From: Shinisaurus crocodilurus
Lineage: Eukaryota > Chordata > Lepidosauria > Squamata > Shinisauridae
Assembly (NCBI GenBank): GCA_021292165.1
Contig: CM037877.1
Span: forward strand, 105,895,858 to 105,959,857
Length of the DNA stretch: 64,000 nucleotides
Reading direction: 5' to 3'
Shown piece by piece: positions 9,981 to 21,686 of this stretch; the first letter of the stretch is position 1; each line of letters starts with the position of its first letter. The notes below the pieces were generated by a model that was given only the letters and a program-made list of their open reading frames with translations, did not search any database and was not told where the DNA came from. The translations under genes were made by a program, and so were the position numbers.

Positions 9981-11294
9981 ACTGAGTTCCAGGAATGTGG
10001 TCTAAATTCTTCGATATTTTTCACTCGCCTCTTGTCTTTTAAATGTGGCTTTCTCTTTTACAGCCAAATCCAAGAAGTTCTCCGACCCTTGTTCTATGTG
10101 TGGTGCAGCCGGAGATGTCCAGTTCTGTACAAGTCAGTACACTTGACCCCCTCCCCCGGCATGGCTGTCCATAGAAGGCAAAGTCTGTGCCTCTTTCCAG
10201 TGTCCCATTTCAGTAGTAGTTATATCCCAATAATAAATTACAGAGGAATCCAGCGCTGTGTCTAGTACAAAACTGATACATGTCATTACCTCATGCCAGA
10301 AGGAACCCCATGTTTTTAGAACAATCCTAGCATTTGTTATGTCCCAGGATGTGGGGCTGGTAAAATCCGTCAGGTGCCCATTATGTGTGCAAGAGGACTT
10401 TCTGCTAGAGTAACTGCAGTCACCTATCTAAATAAGTGTTTTTTATATTCACAAGGGTGTAGCTCCACTGAGAAGAACCTAGTGGCCTCTCTGGTTCTGC
10501 TTTCCATTTGATCCACAACTCATCTAATGTAAGACCCAGTTCAGTTATAACATAGAAATACAGAAAACTGTGCACCCATGAGAATGACTCCATCATGCAC
10601 AGGCAGGAATCCAACCAGCCCAGGAATCTCTGATGCTGCCAGGGCATCTTGACCACATTTAGCCCTTAGACAGTGCCTAAGTTGTAAATATTGCCAGAAG
10701 CCAGTTTTTGGAAGCTTGAATTCCAACTTTAGGTCTTCCAAAGTTTGGAAGCAATCTTTCTTGTCAATAAACTGTGACAGTGTATTGACTCCTAGATCTA
10801 CCCATGTGTGCCATAGAATTGATTGCCTCCATTCTTTCTAATTAGGATCTTCCCCGGTATGATATCTCCATGCAAATGCTGGCGAAAGCCTAGGGATGAT
10901 CCGAAGTCCATGCATGTCCTGCTTGTAGCCATAAGTGTGAGGGTATAGATGTGAGGCTTAAACAGATGGCTAGGATTTAGGGCTATCCACCCGCTGTAAT
11001 GGTGCCATTTTCTGCCTTTCTAAGTCTACCCATTTATTCTGTCCCCAACATTTCCCCAATCCAATATCGTGCCTGAGCAACCATGAAGGTATTATTGGTA
11101 GACTTTAAAGTTAAGGAGTTCAAATCCTCTCTTACTAACTGGCAGCAGTAGTTATATGCAATGGGAGGCCCTTGTCCAGTTTTCCGTGACTGAATTATAG
11201 TAGTGAAATGCTCATCATTTTGATGGTCAGGAAGTGGAAAGAAGTCTGGTACATTGGAGGAATGCTGAGGTGTTGGGAGCACAGAGATACATTG
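9981..11294. other. Intergenic stretch, nothing recognised
   Basis: No SINE, LINE or tandem array could be supported. Short open frames on both strands look random. Confidence 0.45.
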
Positions 11295-11364
11295 CTTATT
11301 TATTTATTTATTTATTCATTCATTCATTCATTCATTCATTCATTTCATTTCATTTCATTTCATT
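11295..11364. repeat. Compound microsatellite (TTTA)n(TTCA)n(TTTCA)n
   Basis: Three related arrays in a row: TTTA, then CATT/TTCA, then a five-base TTTCA derivative. Each appears to have grown from its neighbour by a one-base change. Confidence 0.93.
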
Positions 11365-11520
11365 AGTGGAGGTCAAGCCAGCACAGAGGCCCACATCACC
11401 ATGGTGTCTACAGTCTGGAACTTTCCTTTTTCCACAATAAAAGAATGAATTAAATAAAGTATTGAACACTAATATATAAAGTGAGTTTTCAGACATGAAC
11501 TACAGTCCAAATGCATCAGA

Positions 11521-11617
11521 GAGCCAGTGTGGTGGAGTTGCTACAGGCAAAGACTGGAGAGACTGGATTCATATCCCTGCTCAACCATGAAGCTCACTGG
11601 GTGGCCTGGAGTCAGTA
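11521..11617 (+). mobile_element. tRNA-derived SINE (Sauria/Squam1-like), 5' half of a split copy
   Basis: It begins with the tRNA-like head GAGCCAGTGTGGTGGAG and continues through CATGAAGCTCACTGGGTGGC. It stops at GGAGTCAGT exactly where the family consensus would read on into TGACTCTCAGCC. The missing 3' half resumes at 14037, beyond a CR1 insertion. Confidence 0.8.
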
Positions 11618-14036
11618 ATTACAAGATGTCGTATGAGATGAAAATGTTGTTGAACCGATTGGAAACAGTGACCGCAGTGCAATCAGTTTTAATATATATT
11701 TAAGTGGAAAATTGCCAAGGAGGTCCAACACTGTCACATTTGCCTTCGGAAGAGGAAACTTCTCTAAAGTGAGGGAACTGGTAAAAAGGATATTGAAAGG
11801 GGGAGTCAAGAGGGTTAAATCCCTTCAAAATACCTGGAGGTTACTCAAAACCACAATAAGAGAAGCTCAGTTAGAATGTATTCCACATTCTAGGAAAGGT
11901 AGCACCAAGCCCAAGAGCTCACCAGCATGGTTAACGAGCAGTGTCAAGGAAGCTATTAGAGAAAAGATGACTTCCTTCAGAAAATGGAAGTCATGTCCAA
12001 ATGAGGGAGGGGGGAAGGTGGGGAAAAACAAGCTTGCACAAAGAAGATGCAAGCACACAATAAGATATGCACAAAAAAAGAAAGAAAGAACAGAAAGTAT
12101 TTTGAGGAGCATGTCGCTAACAACATCAAGGCCAACTATAAAGAATTCTTTAAATATATCAGAAGCAGGGAATGGATGCTAATGGAGTTGGATGCTAATG
12201 GTTATAATGGAGGATAAGGTGATTGCGGAGAAGCTGCATGAATTCTTTTCATCCGTCTTCATGCAGAAGAAACAGGACAGATACTTGCTGTGCCTGAACT
12301 GATTTTATTCAGGAAGGGAGTCTGAGGAACTGAGGCAAAAAGTGGTGAAGTTCTCAGCCCTATTGACAAATTGAAAGTTAATAAACCACCGAGCCCAGAT
12401 GGTACCCATCCTAGTATTCTTAAAGAAATCAAATATGAAATTGCTGATCTTCTAACAAAAATATCATGTCCCTAAGATCAGCCTTGTACCAGAGGACTGG
12501 AGAATAGCCAATGTAACACCAATTGTTAAAAAGGCCCAGCCGAGGGATCTGGGGAGATCCGGGAAATTACAGGCTGGTTAGCTTAACATCTGTTCCGGGT
12601 AAATTGGTTGAAAGTGTTATTAAAGATAAAATTAGGAAGCATATAGAAGGACAAGCCCTGCTGAGTAAGAATCAACATGGCTTCCACAAAGGTACGTAAG
12701 TCCTATCTCACTAATTTTTTTTAGAGTTCTTTGAGAGTGTCAATAAACATGTGGACAGGGGCGATCCAGCAGACTTTGTTTATTTGGATTTCCAAAAGGC
12801 TTTTGATAAAGTCCCTCACCAAAGACTCCTGAGCAAACATAACTGTCACGGAATAAGAGGGGAAGTCCTCTTATGGATCAGTAGCTGATTAAAAAACAGA
12901 ATGCAGAGAGCAGGAATAAATGGTAAATTCTCCCAATGTAAACACTGGGGTCACACAAGGATCTGTATTAGGGCCAACACTTTTCAACTTATTTGTAAAT
13001 GATCTGGAATTAGGAGTGAGCAGTGAAGTGGCCAAATTTGCTGATGATACCAAATTATTTAGAGTGGTTAAAACAAAAAGGGATTGTGAAGAACTCCAAA
13101 AGGATATTCCCCAAATGGGGAGAATGGCATCAAAATGTGGTTCAAGGTAAGCAAGTGTAAAGTAATGCATGTTGGGGCAAAAAAAAAAATCCAACTTCAG
13201 TACAAGCTGATGGGATCTGAGCTAGCGGTGACTGACCAAGAAAGAGATCTTGGGGTTATGGTGGACAGCTTGATGAAAATGTCAACCCAGTGTGCAGCTG
13301 CTGTGAAAAAGGCAAACTCCACGTTAGGCATAATTAGGAAAGGAATTGAAAATAAAACTGCCAATATAACTGCCAAAACTCCCCTTCTACAATTCTATGG
13401 TGAGACCACACTTAAAATACTGTGTACAGTTCTAGTCACCCGACCTAAAAAAGGACATTGTAAAGTTGGAAAAGGTGCAGAAAAGGGCAACCAAAATGAT
13501 CAAGGGACTGGAGCAACTCCCCTACAAAGAAAGGTTACAATGTCTGGGATGGTTTCGCTTAGAAAAAAAGTTGAGTAAGGGGAGACAAAGATGTACACAA
13601 TTATGCATGGTGTGGAGAAAGTGGATAAGGAGACATTTTTCTCCTCTCATAATACTAGAACCCAGGGTCATCCCATGAAGATGATTGGTGGGAGATTCAG
13701 GATAGATAAATGGAAGTACTTCACATAGCACATAAATTATGGAATTCACTTCTACAAGATGTAGTGATGGCCACCAGTTTGGAGGGCTTTAAAAGGAGAT
13801 TGGACAGATTCATGGAGGAGAAGGCTATCAATGGCCACTAGTTCTGATGGCTATATGCCACCTCCAGGATCAGAGGCAGTATGCCTATGTCCTCCAGCTG
13901 CTGGGGAACATAGGAGGGAGGGTACTGTCACAGTCATTCCTGCTTGCGGGCAGCTGGTTGGCCGCTGTGTGAACAGAATGCTAGATGGACCCTTGGTCTG
14001 ATCCAGCATGGCTTTTCTTATGATCTTATGTTCTTA
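11618..14036 (+). mobile_element. CR1-type LINE of a second subfamily, 5'-truncated and decayed
   Basis: It starts at the end of the endonuclease domain, runs through RT and ends at a CR1-type 3' terminus with the repeated ATGTTCTTA/TTCTTATG motif (about 14017-14036). It differs clearly from the CR1 at 58349: its 3' UTR reads AGATGGACCCTTGGTCTGAT near 13982 and has no TGCATTGAGCAGG block. It is inserted in a tRNA-derived SINE. A fragment of the same 3' UTR occurs at 34121-34206. Confidence 0.88.
11646..13678 (+). pseudogene. CR1 subfamily-2 ORF2 remnant (endonuclease end, RT)
   Basis: This is a broken ORF2. It opens with a degraded endonuclease end (VEPIGNSDRSAISFN, where SDH-type sequence is expected) and runs open as a lysine/arginine-rich linker to 12182. 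After several frame changes it shows RT pieces: DPADFVYLDFQKAFDKVPHQ (about 12765-12824), TQGSVLGPTLFNLFVNDLEL (about 12950-13010) and the catalytic FADDTKLF (13036-13059). Further on are KVMHVG, ERDLGVMVD and the C-terminal VQKRATKMIKGL. At least six stops or frame shifts interrupt it, for example around 12183-12920, at the 13129-13150 overlap and near 13440-13480. A small deletion also appears just before KCGSR/KVSKCKVMHVG. It is old and nonfunctional. Confidence 0.85.
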
Positions 14037-14145
14037 TTGACTTTCAGCTTAACGTACCTCACACAGGGTTGTTGTAAGGATAAAATGGAGGGGGACGTGT
14101 ATGCTACGTTCAGCTCCTTGGAGAAAAAGTTGGATACAAATGTAG
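14037..14145 (+). mobile_element. tRNA-derived SINE, 3' half of the split copy
   Basis: It resumes as TTGACTTTCAGCTTAACGTA, then CCTCACACAGGGTTGTTGTA, then GTTCAGCTCCTTGGAGAAAA. This is the 3' half of the family whose 5' half ends at 11617. Confidence 0.8.
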
Positions 14146-14717
14146 TTGATACACAATACAAAATACATTCAGACTCAGAATGCTACCCTTTCTATTTAAA
14201 AAAATATATGTTAGAAGCTCAAACTAAGAATAGCATGGTGGTTCAGCCTATATCTCATCCCTTGGATTCTAAAATGAGCCAGAAGGAGAGTGTCTTCACT
14301 TCATAGTCCCCTATGTGGCGGCCTCTTTTGATCAAACCGCCTGGTGACTGTTACCACATATTAATATGCTGTTTGTGTGCAGTGGCTCCCCATGTGGTGG
14401 GATTTATTTTTTGATGTTTGCCTTGGCAAAATGAAACCCAACAAAACACAGTAAGCTGTTTTTCATGAAATGTAATATTCCAGAAGTGACAAGGAGTGCA
14501 TTCTCTAAAACTAGTAGAAAAGTCAATGACAGCATTCACTGACTATCTGCATAAGTTCTAGAATGTCGATTAAAGTTTCTTTGCTGTTAAAGCCACATGA
14601 CACACAGAACAATTAGAAGAAGCTTATATGTGTGTTGTATCATATAGACAGGCTCTGAAAAAGGAGATTAGAATGTCATTGTGCATTTGAAAGCAGTCCT
14701 TATGAAGCCGGCCCCGG
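14146..14717. other. Intergenic stretch, nothing recognised
   Basis: No supported gene or repeat. Confidence 0.45.
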
Positions 14718-15107
14718 GAGCAGGGCTGTACGAGAATCTTATTTTTGCTTGCAAAACATGTGAACATGCCCGGTCCGAAGCCCCGATCGCGAGCATGTGT
14801 CCACGGAAAATGTTTGTTAATTGCTGAACAAGTGCTCATTTTCAATTTGTGCAACTTTCCCAGTTTGAGTTTGTGCAAATTTCACCTGCAGACTGAAAGA
14901 CCTGCTTTGGGCTTTGGAAGAAAGTTGCACAAATTGGGAAAATTGCGCAAATTTCACCTTCGATCGCCGTTCAGTTTGCGCAATTTCCCCATTCACACAG
15001 AGCGAGCAGCGATCGCAAATGTGAACAGGAATCGGGCACAGGACAGCCAACCAGATGACGTTAGAGTATCCTAGCAACCTGGAACATCGCTCATTCGCCC
15101 ATCCCTA
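14718..15107. repeat. Dispersed repeat family B, copy 1
   Basis: It aligns by eye over most of its length with 24120-24555. Both share GAACATGCCC/AGCATGCCCC, TCCGAAGC/TTCGAAGC, a GAAAATNTTTG...AATTG segment, GAACAAGTGCTCA/GAATAAATGCTCA, repeated TTGTGCAAATTTC motifs, TTCGATCGC/TTTGATCGC and a GGGCA...CCTAGC end. CpG-containing motifs (CGATCG) are better kept here than in copy 2. It ends near CATCCCTAG. No coding potential. Confidence 0.7.
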
Positions 15108-15580
15108 GGTATGAGAAATTTGTTTGTCTGTTTCTGACCAGAATGGACCCAGTTTGCATCTCCCGGAACCAAACACAGACTCTCGCTCTGCTACTAATAA
15201 TTGGAAATGCAATTTCTAATTATACAATTAAAAGGCCTGTGCACTTGGCATGCAGGGGTGTGTGTGAGGAGCTGAATTCAAGAGACCCCAGGAAACACAA
15301 AATAGTGCTTATATTTATTTTTCCCTGATTAGAAAAACAAACATCTATTTCCTGCCAGCCTCAATCTCTTGAAAGCTACTCCCAAATGTACACAAACATC
15401 ATTCACCATAAAGAATAAAACACAGAACAGAATATACTGACAAAACCATAGCAGTTCAAGTAGCAGTTTTATTGCTAAAACCTGAAGCAGGTTTGGAGGG
15501 CTGCTTAGCTGCTTGAATGGGAGATTTATGCCTATACAAGCAACAATGAAATCTTCAGGAGAAAAATGGGGTATAATTAG
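15108..15580. other. Intergenic stretch, nothing recognised
   Basis: No supported gene or repeat. Confidence 0.4.
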
Positions 15581-15607
15581 AATGAATGAATGAATGAATG
15601 AATGAAT
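15581..15607. repeat. (AATG)n microsatellite
   Basis: About six AATG units. Confidence 0.93.
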
Positions 15608-15824
15608 TGGTATGTGCAGTGTTTGTTTTTTAAAGCGTTTGTAATAGATAGTGGAGGGTACAATGGATAGAAAGTCAGATATGATGCATGAAGGATCATT
15701 TGTCCAGCCCCGAGCTGAGCTGACCTGAACCAGAAGCTCACAGGGCACAATGAGTCACTTAGCAAGGCAGGCTGGAGTTTCAGAAACTCGGAGAGCTCTG
15801 AGTGAACGACTTGATCCTATAAGG

Positions 15825-15960
15825 CAGGGGTCTCCAACCTTGGGTCCCCAGATGTTGCTGGACTACAGCTCCCAGAATCCCTTGCCAATAGCCATGCTGG
15901 CTGGGTATGCTGGGAGCTGTAGGCCAGCAACATCTGGGGACCCAAGGTTGGAGAGCCCTG
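15825..15960. mobile_element. Palindromic hAT-like MITE, 136 bp, exact 8-bp target duplication
   Basis: It begins CAGGGGTCTCCAACCTTGGG and ends in a near-exact inverse of this. The arms continue through TCCCCAGATGTTGCTGG. The flanks are CTATAAGG (15817-15824) and CTATAAGG (15961-15968), identical over 8 bp. Relatives are at 16626, 21253, 23487, 43496, 46406, 49352, 51052 and 51272. Confidence 0.92.
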
Positions 15961-15996
15961 CTATAAGGTCTGGGGCTGCCACTGAACTGAGGCCAT

Positions 15997-16222
15997 TTAT
16001 GTATTTATTATATTTATATCCCTCCTTTTTTCCTGCATGGAACCCAAGGCAGCTTACATAGTCCTCCTCCTCTCCATTTTATCCTCATAACAACCCTGTG
16101 AGGTAGGTTAGGCTGAGAGACAGTGTTTGGCCAAAAGTCACCCAGTGAGCTTCATGGCTGAGAGGCGACTAGAACCTGGATCTCAGTCCAACACTCTAGC
16201 CACTGTACCACACTGGCTCTCC
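15997..16222 (-). mobile_element. tRNA-derived SINE (Sauria/Squam1-like), full length
   Basis: Read on the minus strand it has a tRNA-like head (GAGAGCCAGTGTGGTACAGT, then the GGCTAGAGTGTTGGACTGAG segment) and body (CCTAACCTACCTCACAGGGT). The 3' part ends GGATATAAATATAATAAATA. The family is a hallmark of squamate genomes. It lacks protein coding potential. Confidence 0.87.
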
Positions 16223-16625
16223 AGGGCCAACTCAGTCAGGATCTGCTCATTCTTGAAGGAATGGAAAACCTTAAAGGGGTTTTCCCAGTTAGTTTTCCCA
16301 GTTAGTTCCTTCCAGGCTCATTGCCTGTTATGAATGATCTGGAATGGGAGTCCACTGGGTCCCTGATGTGGAGGGGGCTGGTTCCCAGGGGGAGGTACAG
16401 GCTCAGAAGTTACTGTCTTGGGAGGTCCCAATTTGAAGCCCCCTGACTGACAGGCTCAGCCTCAGGCTCTGGCCTGGGTTGGTATCCAGCACCTCTGCCT
16501 CCAGTGCTACTGGTCCAATGATCTGGCCAGCTCCTATTCATCTGGATCAGAGTCAGAATCTAAGCTGGTGCTCAGCATGGGTGCTCATGATCTCCAGATA
16601 TCATAATACATTGTTCTATGCCTGC

Positions 16626-16743
16626 CAGCCTCCCCAACCTGGCACTCTCCAAGCATTTTGGACTTCCCCTCCCATCAGACCCAGTCAGCATGGCCAATGG
16701 TCAGGAATGTTGGGAGTTGTAGCCCAAAACATCTGAAGGGCTG
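16626..16743. mobile_element. hAT-like MITE, diverged relative of 15825
   Basis: The left end CAGCCTCCCCAACCTGGC and right end AACATCTGAAGGGCTG form imperfect inverted repeats. The inner GGGAGTTGTAGCCCAAAACA is typical of the family. No clear flanking duplication remains. Confidence 0.7.
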
Positions 16744-17290
16744 CTTTATGTTGTATTCATTTACTTGACAATAGCTTGTCCTGGATTGTTTTAGAAACCA
16801 AGGCAGCAGTTGTACTGTTGATTAAAGATAGGCTAGAGAAGCTGAATTGTCCTACACTCTGTTCTCAGCAGTGCACAATGAGCCTCATGAGAATGTGAAA
16901 TGGCAAGCTGTGCACTACGTGGCGATTTAGTGTTCATGTCCATGCATCATTTACATGCATGTCTGCTAGAGACAAGATGCCTTGAAGAGACTCTGGAGAG
17001 GGAATTGAATCTGTTAAAGAGAGACCTCTCTAGCAACTGAGACTAACACATTTTTCAACAAGAAGGCATAACCAAAAGGCCCCGGATTGTGACAAAACAG
17101 CACAGATGGCGGGATCAGTCTGATTCCAGTTCAGGATACTTTTGCCCTGTTCAAGTTTTTAGTTCACTCCATCACTGTTGGCAATGACAATGTACAGGAA
17201 AAACATGGCTGGCATGATTGGCACATGATGGCAGCCATCTTTCTTTCTGTACAATGTCACAGGAAGGGGCCACACACGCACACACACACA

Positions 17291-17535
17291 ATGTTATTTA
17301 TTTTATTTATTACATTTATATCCCACTTTTTTCCCCTCTTGCAAGGAACCCAAGGAGGCTTACATGATTCTCCTCCTCTCCATTTTATACTCAAAACAAC
17401 CCTGTGAGGTAGGTTAGGCTGAGTCAGTGACTGGCCCAAAGTCACCCAGTGAGTTTTATGGCTGAGTGGGGACTAGAACCCAGATCTCCCGAGTCCCAGT
17501 CCAACACTCCAATCACTACTACACCACACTGGCTA
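17291..17535 (-). mobile_element. tRNA-derived SINE (Sauria/Squam1-like), full length
   Basis: Same family and orientation as 15997. The tail lies on the left (TTATTTATTTTATTTATTAC) and the inverted tRNA-like head ends ACCACACTGGC near 17535. A short (CA)n run lies just left of the tail (17272-17290). Confidence 0.87.
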
Positions 17536-18717
17536 TATGCAGTCTATGGACCATCTCATAGAATCCAGAGGAATGCAGATTCCATCCAGAGTGAAACCAT
17601 GTTCTGATCCACAACATGCAGCTCATGCAAATTCACTCTGGAATGCGGAACCAACATCCACCCCCAGTTCTTCAAGCATCCCTACAAAGGGTACCAGAAA
17701 ATAAGAACTATTCCTAGTATATAGCGACTGTTGGAACAAATGTCCTCCCCTGGGGCCTGGGCACATCATGTAACCTAGTCTTCCTGCTCAGGCTATCAGT
17801 ACAGGTAGCTGGAAATGTTCAAGGAAGGAACAGATTTCTTGAAATCAGAAACCTTGCCTTGCTGGTTAGTTTTCCAGAAGGATTTGGATGCATTGGACAC
17901 AGAATACTGAAGCAGACAGGATAAATATGCACAGATGGGATCAATATGCACAGATTGCAACTAGAGATGGAATCAATCTATCTAGTCCATGTCAGTATTG
18001 CATGTGTTAATTCTTCATTCCATCTCATCCTGTTTCTGCATTAATCTGTAATTTACAAACAACAACAACAAATCATATTTAAATAGTATTTCAATATGTA
18101 TTTTTGTTCTCACAAAATAAGCATATCTGGTCATTTTCCATCAGAATTCACAAAGATCAAATTCCACGAGCATCCCTAATTGCAACCCAAGTTATGGTTT
18201 TTCCATAGACGTAGCCCAGTGTGAGAACTCTTCAGGTATTCCCCCCTCACTTTGAAACCTTCAGTTTTACTCACCTCTCTACTGACCCTTTAAGTTTCCA
18301 GATTGAATTTATTTGATGGTCACGGTCACCTCTTCCTGGATAGTTTTGTATTACTGTGACAACTTCAAAATCAAATCTGTTCCCCCCCCCCCCTATTAGG
18401 CTCCAGCCGAGCCTGAGCTGTGCCCCTGCTCCTGAACTTGCAGAGCAGAGATTCCTGCTGCCCACATTGGGAGCCCAGAACTCTTTTGCATCTGTAAAGG
18501 CTTTCTGATGAGCTATTAGGGAACTTCTGCTGCAGTTCAACTCTTAATGTTATGCTAATTTAACTTGTCAAGCTGGGGGCGATCTGCCCTCCAGATTTTT
18601 ACCAACACCCTAAACTGACCTCCTCCTGCTATTTCTGCCACTATATCCTGGATTTTTTCAGAGGAGTTATATCACAACACTTTTATATGTTGCATTTTTT
18701 CCTGCCATACATATTTC

Positions 18718-18718
<1 letters not shown>
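17536..18718. other. Intergenic stretch, mostly unrecognised
   Basis: The part 17930-18180 is AT-rich and ends GAGCATCCCTAAT, so it may be an old repeat with a TAGGGATG-type end. A C run lies near 18383. No gene was seen. Confidence 0.4.

Positions 18719-18769
<51 letters not shown>
18719..18769. repeat. (GT)n(GA)n compound microsatellite
   Basis: About 12 GT units run directly into about 13 GA units. Confidence 0.96.
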
Positions 18770-18814
18770 TTGGCAGAGTTCTTGATGGATGGGAGCTGTG
18801 TTTTGCATGGGGGC

Positions 18815-19115
18815 TACTCTGATGTAAGTCTCTTTTCTCTCTATGGGTGTTACTCCTGTGCAAGGGCAGATCATTCCCTGGCACCTGGCTGTGGCCTGTG
18901 GGGCTTCTCCACTCCCTCTTCAGAGCAGGCTTTTTTCTTTGGCAAGTTCAGGAGGAGGAGGGAGGTGGTGTTGGGGACAAGTTTGCTGGAGAGAGATGTA
19001 TCTGTGTAAATGTGTGTTGGGGGGGGCTTACAGAAGTTGGGGGCTTGTCATCTCTTGCTGGTGGCCTCCTCTGATGTAAGTCTGTGTTCTCTCTATGGGT
19101 GTTACGTCCATGTAG
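18815..19115. repeat. Possible direct duplication, period about 251 bp
   Basis: The motif CTCTGATGTAAGTCT...TTCTCTCTATGGGTGTTAC occurs at 18818-18852 and again at 19069-19103 with few differences. The sequence between shows only weak internal matching, so this may be a decayed tandem duplication. Confidence 0.5.
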
Positions 19116-19230
19116 GGATGTGCAAGGCTGGAAAACTCATTCTCTTTGAGCTCCATGGACTTTTCACTGCCTTTCCTACTGACCCAGATGAACTCTATTG
19201 CATCTGTGAAGCTGTCTGGCCATCTACACA

Positions 19231-19415
19231 TTTATTTATTTTTTTATTTCATTTTTATACCGCCCAATAGCTGAAGCTCTCTGGGCGGTTCACAGCAATT
19301 AACAAGACAGTCCCTACCCACAGGTGTGCAATCTAAAAAGACACGACACACAAGGAAAAAGGAATGTTGAGGGCAGAAGGGGGAAAAATTAATTAATTCT
19401 TCTGGCATGGCTGGT
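19231..19415 (-). mobile_element. L2-like LINE/SINE 3' end, copy with 3' UTR
   Basis: The tail TTTATTTATT is at left, followed by ACCGCCCAATAGCTGAAGCT and ACAAGACAGTCCCTACCCAC. It matches the copy at 47655-47835 closely. The minus-strand 3' end is therefore a GGGCGGTATAAAAATG plus AAAT tail. Confidence 0.72.
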
Positions 19416-19565
19416 GGAATGGCCCTGCACTCCCTCTCATCTCCCTCCTCTCAGCCTGCTGAAAAGGCTAGTGGTGGGAGGAGGAACCTTCAGGAGGGTG
19501 GCGTTTCAGCAGGGCTGGTGGAATGGCCCTGCGCTCCCTCTCATCTCCATCCTCTCAGCATAGGT
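19406..19565. repeat. Local tandem duplication, period 104 bp
   Basis: GGCTGGTGGAATGGCCCTGC...CTCCCTCTCATCTCC occurs at 19409 and again at 19513 with few differences. It starts inside the end of the 19231 element. Confidence 0.75.
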
Positions 19566-19620
19566 TTATACTGTGAATCTCCTCCAACTCCTCCATACCT
19601 GTATTGGCTGACTTCACCGC

Positions 19621-20808
19621 GCCCACCCACCCCCCACACTTCCTCCCCCCTTCTGGGCTTTGCAATATTTGCTTAATTTGGTATAATCAGTTGTCTATCT
19701 GGTATTTCTTTGTCTCTAAGATAAGCATAGCAACAACAGAGATTTGTTATCTGTTTTGTATTTCTGGTTGGGCTGTCCATCATAAACAGCTGGTTATTAG
19801 TTAACTGACTTAATTTGATCAGTCAGAAGAATAAACATGCATATAACCAAAACCTACATTTAAATTTCTTTGCATGTCCTTCACACATTGGACTGTTTCC
19901 TATGACCCACGATTGCACTGTGGGCCACAGTAATTGACATGCACTCCTCAGGATAAGATTCTGACTGAAGGGGTGTAGACTCCAACCCAAAAAACCCCGA
20001 GAACAAAACAAAACTCAAACCTCTTTAAAGTGAAACTGATTCTTACTGGTTTTAAGGTTGTTGTTAGCACTGGCAGTGCTGGGAACTGGGTTGCCAGCTA
20101 ACCAGGAAAAAGAACTGACCTGCTCTTGTGCCTTTAACAGCAGCTTGACATACAGAAATCAGCAGGTGAATTTTTCCATAGTGTAGGGATAATTATCATC
20201 ACACAGACACACACATATACCACTGATAAATTAGAGGGAGGTATCAGCATCCAAGATTTTCAGAAGTAAAAAAAAACTTTTGGGGGGGACTAAGGGAGCA
20301 ACCCCCCCACCCCAAATAGCCACATGAGGACTGGGCATGCTTAATGGCCACAGAACTCTAAGGGCACAGTCCTATGCATTTTTAGACAGAAAAAAGTCCT
20401 ACAACTCCCAGCATTCCCCAGTCAGCCATAGAAAACCAGGAGGGGAAATGGGGTGGAGTCACTTGGAAGAAGGCATGGCTGGGTGGCTAGTAGAATCCTT
20501 AACTGGAGCACTCCATGCTCCAACATACTCCAAACAACTGCCTCACTTGTTTATATATCTGCACAAAGCTGCTGTTAAAGACACAGATGCAATAATCGAT
20601 ATAAAAGTTGGCAACCCTATCTCTGGATAATGAAAAAGAAAGTGGGGGATGGGAGAACAAGGGTGATTCATCTCTAGAGGCTACAATTCTTTCTTCCTCA
20701 CACACCTCACTTATTTCCAGTAACAAATCAACTACAGTGAGCAGAGTTCAGTAAATATGAGACAGCTGAGAATCGCCTTGAGCTCAGAAACCATGTGCTA
20801 CATGGAAA
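19621..20808. other. Intergenic stretch, mostly unrecognised
   Basis: The only motif noted is CAACTCCCAGCATTCCCCAG near 20402, which resembles the interior of the 15825-type MITEs. No gene was seen. Confidence 0.4.
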
Positions 20809-20955
20809 GTTGCTGTACACCAGCTCAGATGATAGGATCTATTTGGCCCAGGCTTGTCTTCCATTCTACACTGAGTGAGTGGCAGCAGCTTTCCTTTGAA
20901 CCCAAGATCTTTTGCATGCCCAGAAAATGCTCTGCTACTGAGTCAAGCCCTTCCT
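20809..20955 (-). mobile_element. tRNA-derived SINE (type 2), diverged
   Basis: This is an inverted copy of the 7871 family. CAGCTCAGATGATAGGATCT lies near the 3' side. TTTTGCATGCCCAGAAAATG and an inverted A box lie near 20925-20950. Confidence 0.62.
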
Positions 20956-21252
20956 CAGACTTTTGCTGTTGTTGCTGAATATTAATGTCTTCTCCCCCAG
21001 GGTAGGTAGGGAAGGTGAGAATCTTTCCCAAGATTGGTGCCCCTCAGAAACTTGAAAACCTGTCCAGTGCTACCAGCCTGAAGTTTATTACCCACCCCTG
21101 AGTCTCTTTGCTCCCTATTTCCTGTTCTCCTATCCAGGCTGCCAAGGCAGCTGTTTTGAACTTTTGAAATAAGGAACTGGGGACTAGTAACCAATATATC
21201 AGCCTTGGCTCCTGGCTTCTTCTAGAGAAGAGCATGACCTGGGTTTGAACGT

Positions 21253-21466
21253 CAGCCTTCTCCAACCACCTGCCCTCCAGATGCATTGTACTACAATTCC
21301 CATCATCCCATGCTAGCATGACCCCAACCTGCCCCAACCTGGTGCCCCCTAGATGTGTTGGACTACAACTTCCATCACCCCAGCCAGCAGGCCTGTCATT
21401 GTGTTGGCTGGGGATGATGGGGGTTGCAGTCCAACCTGTCTGGTGGGTACCAGGTTGGAGAAGGCC
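21253..21466. mobile_element. hAT-like MITE, apparently two nested copies
   Basis: The left end CAGCCTTCTCCAACC is matched by the inverted right end GGTTGGAGAAGGCC. Inside, a second start-like segment (CCCCAACCTGGTGCCCCCTA near 21333) is followed by GATGTGTTGGACTACAACTT. This suggests a copy inside a copy. Confidence 0.65.
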
Positions 21467-21582
21467 AACTTAGATTTTAACGTAAAGAGCTCTGCTTGCA
21501 AGTAGCTTAACTCAAGGGAACTCGTCTGTATAGCTGTGCTCCCTGCTCTAAGAGCTGGTAAGCTGAAGAAATAAAGTCCAAG

Positions 21583-21686
21583 ATGAAGGCAGCAATCCTA
21601 TATCACTTACCTGGGTAAAAGCTGCATTGAACACAGTGGGACTGAGACTTACTTCTGAGTAAACATGTATAGGCTTGCACTGCTAG
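21583..21686. mobile_element. Inverted-repeat element with internal TGGGACT motif
   Basis: GCAGCAATCCTATATCACTT at the left is echoed inverted by TGTATAGGCTTGCACTGCT at the right. Between lie GCATTGAACACAGTGGGACT and ACTTACTTCTGAGTAAACAT. A related copy is at 34585-34685. It is a small MITE-like family. Confidence 0.6.
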
